A stretch of DNA of 16,194 nt from J061 sp003695725 [NCBI: Candidatus Schekmanbacteria bacterium] (GTDB taxonomy: Bacteria > Schekmanbacteria > GWA2-38-11): the NCBI GenBank assembly GCA_003695725.1, contig RFHX01000082.1, positions 1 through 16,194 on the forward strand, read 5' to 3'. The position numbers and the translations under genes were made by a program. The notes below the pieces were generated by a model that searched no databases, had not been told where the DNA came from, and saw nothing but the letters and a program-made list of their open reading frames with translations. Within the stretch, counting starts at the first letter, position 1. Each line of letters begins with the position of its first letter. This document shows positions 13,964-16,194 of this stretch, piece by piece.

Positions 13964-14536
13964 ATGAGTGCAGAGGATAAAACAGATTGGAAAGAACTTC
14001 ATAGAGCTGCCCAGATGAGAGGATTTGGGCTTATGGGATTGCTTACCGTCAGAATCTTAGAAAAATTTGGAGAAGAGGGTGAAAAGGTTTTGAGAGAGTT
14101 CTATTTTAATGTTGGTCAGATGTCAGCAAGGACATTCCTTGAAGAGACAAAACCGCCTGCAACAAATTCTGATTTTCAAAACTATTGTGATTGGCAGATG
14201 TGGTTTATGTCAAGCCAGAGAGCGGACAATTCAGGGTCGAAACTTCTTCCTCTTGAACAGCTTGGACCAGGACATGTTCGTGCTAAAAGAGTTGGCTGTA
14301 TGATTAATAATGCTTTTGATGCAATCGGAATTAAGGATGTTGAGACAAGAAAGAAGCTTTGTGCAATTTTTACAGAGATTGACTATGGTGTGAGGGATAT
14401 AATTGGAAAAGACTGCATAGAATTCGTCCGTTTCGATTGTCAAGGTGCAAGAGAAAATGGAGACCCTCAGCTTCCGCAAGGAAAAGAGTATTGCATCTTC
14501 GAAATTAAGATAAAAGATCAAGCAGCAGCAAGTTAA
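13964..14536 (+). CDS. 190-residue cytosolic protein, possibly ATC hydrolase-like
   Basis: This is an intact, strongly expressed-looking gene: AAAAGGAGG (13947-13955) lies 8 nt before the ATG and a strong terminator follows. The protein has no signal peptide or membrane segment. Its N-terminal half is helical (RGFGLMGLLTVRILEKFGEEGEKVLREFY, in part, 19-47). It has six cysteines (75, 112, 133, 151, 159, 177), one in the C-terminal GKEYCIFEIKI (173-183). The pattern of a helical N-half, a middle alpha/beta region and a Cys near the end reminds me of the L-2-amino-thiazoline-4-carboxylic acid hydrolase-like family. That resemblance is from memory and uncertain. It is flanked by hairpins and appears to be a single-gene unit. 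Confidence 0.85.
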   Translation: MSAEDKTDWKELHRAAQMRGFGLMGLLTVRILEKFGEEGEKVLREFYFNVGQMSARTFLEETKPPATNSDFQNYCDWQMWFMSSQRADNSGSKLLPLEQLGPGHVRAKRVGCMINNAFDAIGIKDVETRKKLCAIFTEIDYGVRDIIGKDCIEFVRFDCQGARENGDPQLPQGKEYCIFEIKIKDQAAAS

Positions 14537-14562
14537 AAATAAATTAACAGTAAAAAAAATTG

Positions 14563-14592
14563 AGCACCCTTTTTTTGAAGGGTGCTTTTTTT
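14563..14592 (+). terminator. Strong intrinsic terminator of the 190-residue gene
   Basis: AGCACCCTT (14563-14571) pairs over 9 bp with AAGGGTGCT (14578-14586) around a 6-nt loop. It is followed by a run of T's to about 14592 and preceded by a run of A's, so it could work in both directions. It begins 27 nt after the stop codon. Confidence 0.9.
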
Positions 14593-14689
14593 ATTATAAA
14601 AGCGTTAAAAACTCTTTAAGAAGAGAATTTATTTTGTTAATTTAAGAGATATTTTCTAAGTATTGAGGTTAAAAATTTTAGAGTTTTTA

Positions 14690-16194
14690 ATGTTCAATAA
14701 AAAAAATATTAAAGAGGATTATTCTAAAAGAATATTTTTTTGGTTGGTTATTATAGTTGGAATTGGCGCTGTTGTTAGGCTGTTGTGGCTTGGAAATTAT
14801 AGTCTTCATTATGATGAAGCAAGAGAGTATGGACTTAGTTTTGGGGCTTTGAGCAATATTGTTGAGGCGGCAAAAAAAAATTCGAGCAATCCACCACTTC
14901 ATCTTTTTTTGATCAAATTTTTTTCTAATTTTGGAATTTCAGATTTTTATGCAAGGATTGTTCCGACGCTATCGAATATTCTTACGATTTTTTTTGTCTA
15001 TCAATTTACAAACATTTTGTTTAAAGACCAAATATCGGCTCTTTTCTCTTCCTTTTTTTTTTCAATTTCCTTTACTCAGTTTAGATTTTCAAATGAGGTG
15101 AGACCTTATTCTTTATCACTTCTATTTGCATCTCTAATTTTGCTTTCTTTTGAGTTGGCAATTCAAAAGCCAGAGGAGAGAAAATGGAAATATTTTTTTG
15201 CAATACTCTCTTCGATAGGATTCTTTGCATAATATGGCTTATCTATTCTTGTTGCAGCATTAAACATAATTTTTGTTATTGAAAAATTTTATATTTTGAA
15301 AGAAAAGGAAATTAAACACTGGATTCTCTCACAACTGATTACTTTATCTATTTGTATAAGCTGTTTTTTCTGGATAATTAAATATCAACTGCATTTAAGA
15401 AAGTATTTTTCAAACTTTTATCTTGCACCTTATTTTCCGAATAAAAATAATTTATTGTCGTTACCTCTTTTTTTTCTGGAGAGAAGTTTTCAACTTATTC
15501 GCTATTTTCTCCTTGGACTTGGTGAATTTCAATCTTTCCTTGTAATTTTATTTTTTTTTTTTTGTATTACATATATTTTTTTGACTAAAAAATTCAGAGC
15601 ATTTGGATACTTATGCTTCCCCTTTTTTATTACATTCATTTTTGCCTACTTAGGTTTTTATCCCTTTGGTCCAACAAGACAGTGCCTCTTTTTAGGTATT
15701 CCTATTTATTCTATTGCCGGTGGAGGGGCGGCATATTTTTATAAGGGAAAAACAAAAAAATTCTTGGTAATGATTTGTATGTTATTAACTTTTTCCTTTA
15801 TCATAAATGCTGTGATTTATAGTGATACATTTTCACGAAATTGGAAGGGAAGAATACCGCGATATTTTTCGAATCAGATGAAGAAATACAAATTTTATAG
15901 GTTTGAAAATATGAAACCTGCAATTGATTTTATTAAAGCAAATTTCAAAAATGATGAAAATATTTATGTTTTCAGATTTGCGCAACCGGGTTTTCTTCTT
16001 TATTATAACCAGCTAATATTGGACAATGAGATATGGAATGTGTTTTACAACAGTGATAGTTGGATAAAAATAAATGCTCTATTTGTAAAGAAAAAATTGC
16101 CGATTAGGTTTGGAATTTTTTCCCGAGAAGATGATAAAATAGTTGAAGATTTCGAATATTCATTTGAAGATAAAAAAAAGTGTTGGTTTGTAAC
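14690..16194 (+). pseudogene. GT39/PMT-like membrane glycosyltransferase interrupted by one TAA, cut by window end
   Basis: The frame encodes a polytopic membrane glycosyltransferase of the GT-C type (ArnT/PMT-like), which would move a sugar from a lipid carrier at the outer face of the inner membrane. The N-terminal part has a first membrane helix, then the acidic loop motif SLHYDEAREY and NPPLHLFLIKF, both typical of the family. A TAA at 15230-15232 breaks the frame in GFFA-stop-YGLSILVAALN. The same frame then stays open for about 320 codons to the window edge, with more membrane helices and a hydrophilic C-terminal domain. A single C-to-T change of CAA (Gln) would explain the break. I start at ATG 14690; TTG at 14663 is an alternative. 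The cause may be mutation, stop read-through or a sequencing error. Confidence 0.8.

Noticed and set aside
15541-15570. Long T-run inside the glycosyltransferase as a frameshift site
   Set aside because: The frame continues correctly across it with membrane-segment residues on both sides; the only break is the TAA at 15230.
1-16194. CRISPR array, insertion sequence, integrase or prophage
   Set aside because: No regularly spaced repeats, transposase motifs, terminal inverted repeats or phage genes were seen, and the tRNA gene has no adjacent integrase or partial copy in the window.

Overview
The window is 16.2 kb of AT-rich bacterial DNA, densely packed with genes on both strands. Paired HflK/HflC points to a cell with a Gram-negative type inner membrane. 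A Mo/flavin/Fe-S enzyme resembling 4-hydroxybenzoyl-CoA reductase, a B12-type acyl-CoA mutase subunit and a short Fe-S Old Yellow Enzyme suggest anaerobic metabolism based on CoA thioesters. A deltaproteobacterium-like organism or an uncultivated candidate phylum would fit, but the sequence alone does not settle this. No phage, insertion sequence, CRISPR array or integrase was seen, so this looks like chromosome.

Layout, left to right. (1) 120-2044: hflK-hflC, overlapping by 4 nt. (2) 2045-2491: a non-coding stretch with a hairpin, a leftward tRNA-Thr(CGT) and its own promoter. (3) 2492-4530: a Nudix CoA-pyrophosphatase-type hydrolase, the ATPase YchF (1-nt overlap) and a small Cys-rich protein of unknown function. 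(4) 5638-4562, minus strand: rnhA and a glyoxalase II-like metallo-beta-lactamase hydrolase. (5) 5735-7027: a short Fe-S Old Yellow Enzyme, followed by a 59-residue two-zinc-knuckle protein. (6) 7812-7078, minus strand: a membrane protein with a degenerate GGDEF domain. (7) 11709-7934, minus strand: a three-gene operon for a molybdenum hydroxylase-family enzyme (FAD, 2x[2Fe-2S] and Mo subunits). (8) 11830-13787: a cupin and a methylmalonyl-CoA-mutase-like large subunit, divergent from the operon. (9) 13964-14536: a single 190-residue protein ending in a strong terminator. (10) 14690 to the window end: a GT39-like membrane glycosyltransferase interrupted by one in-frame TAA.

The most interesting part is 7.9-13.8 kb. 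The FAD subunit carries the Cys-rich insert that in 4-hydroxybenzoyl-CoA reductase binds an additional [4Fe-4S] cluster, so the enzyme probably reduces or hydroxylates an aromatic or related CoA substrate. It is not an ordinary xanthine dehydrogenase. Its Mo subunit departs from the family at usually conserved active-site positions. The divergently transcribed mutase keeps the residues that hold a carboxylated acyl-CoA in methylmalonyl-CoA mutase, but has lost the near-universal HxQT motif (here FxAT). It has no B12-binding domain and no B12 subunit beside it. Together with the cupin these genes may form an undescribed catabolic module; that link is inference from adjacency. TTG starts with good ribosome binding sites recur here (FAD subunit, 2Fe-2S subunit, cupin).
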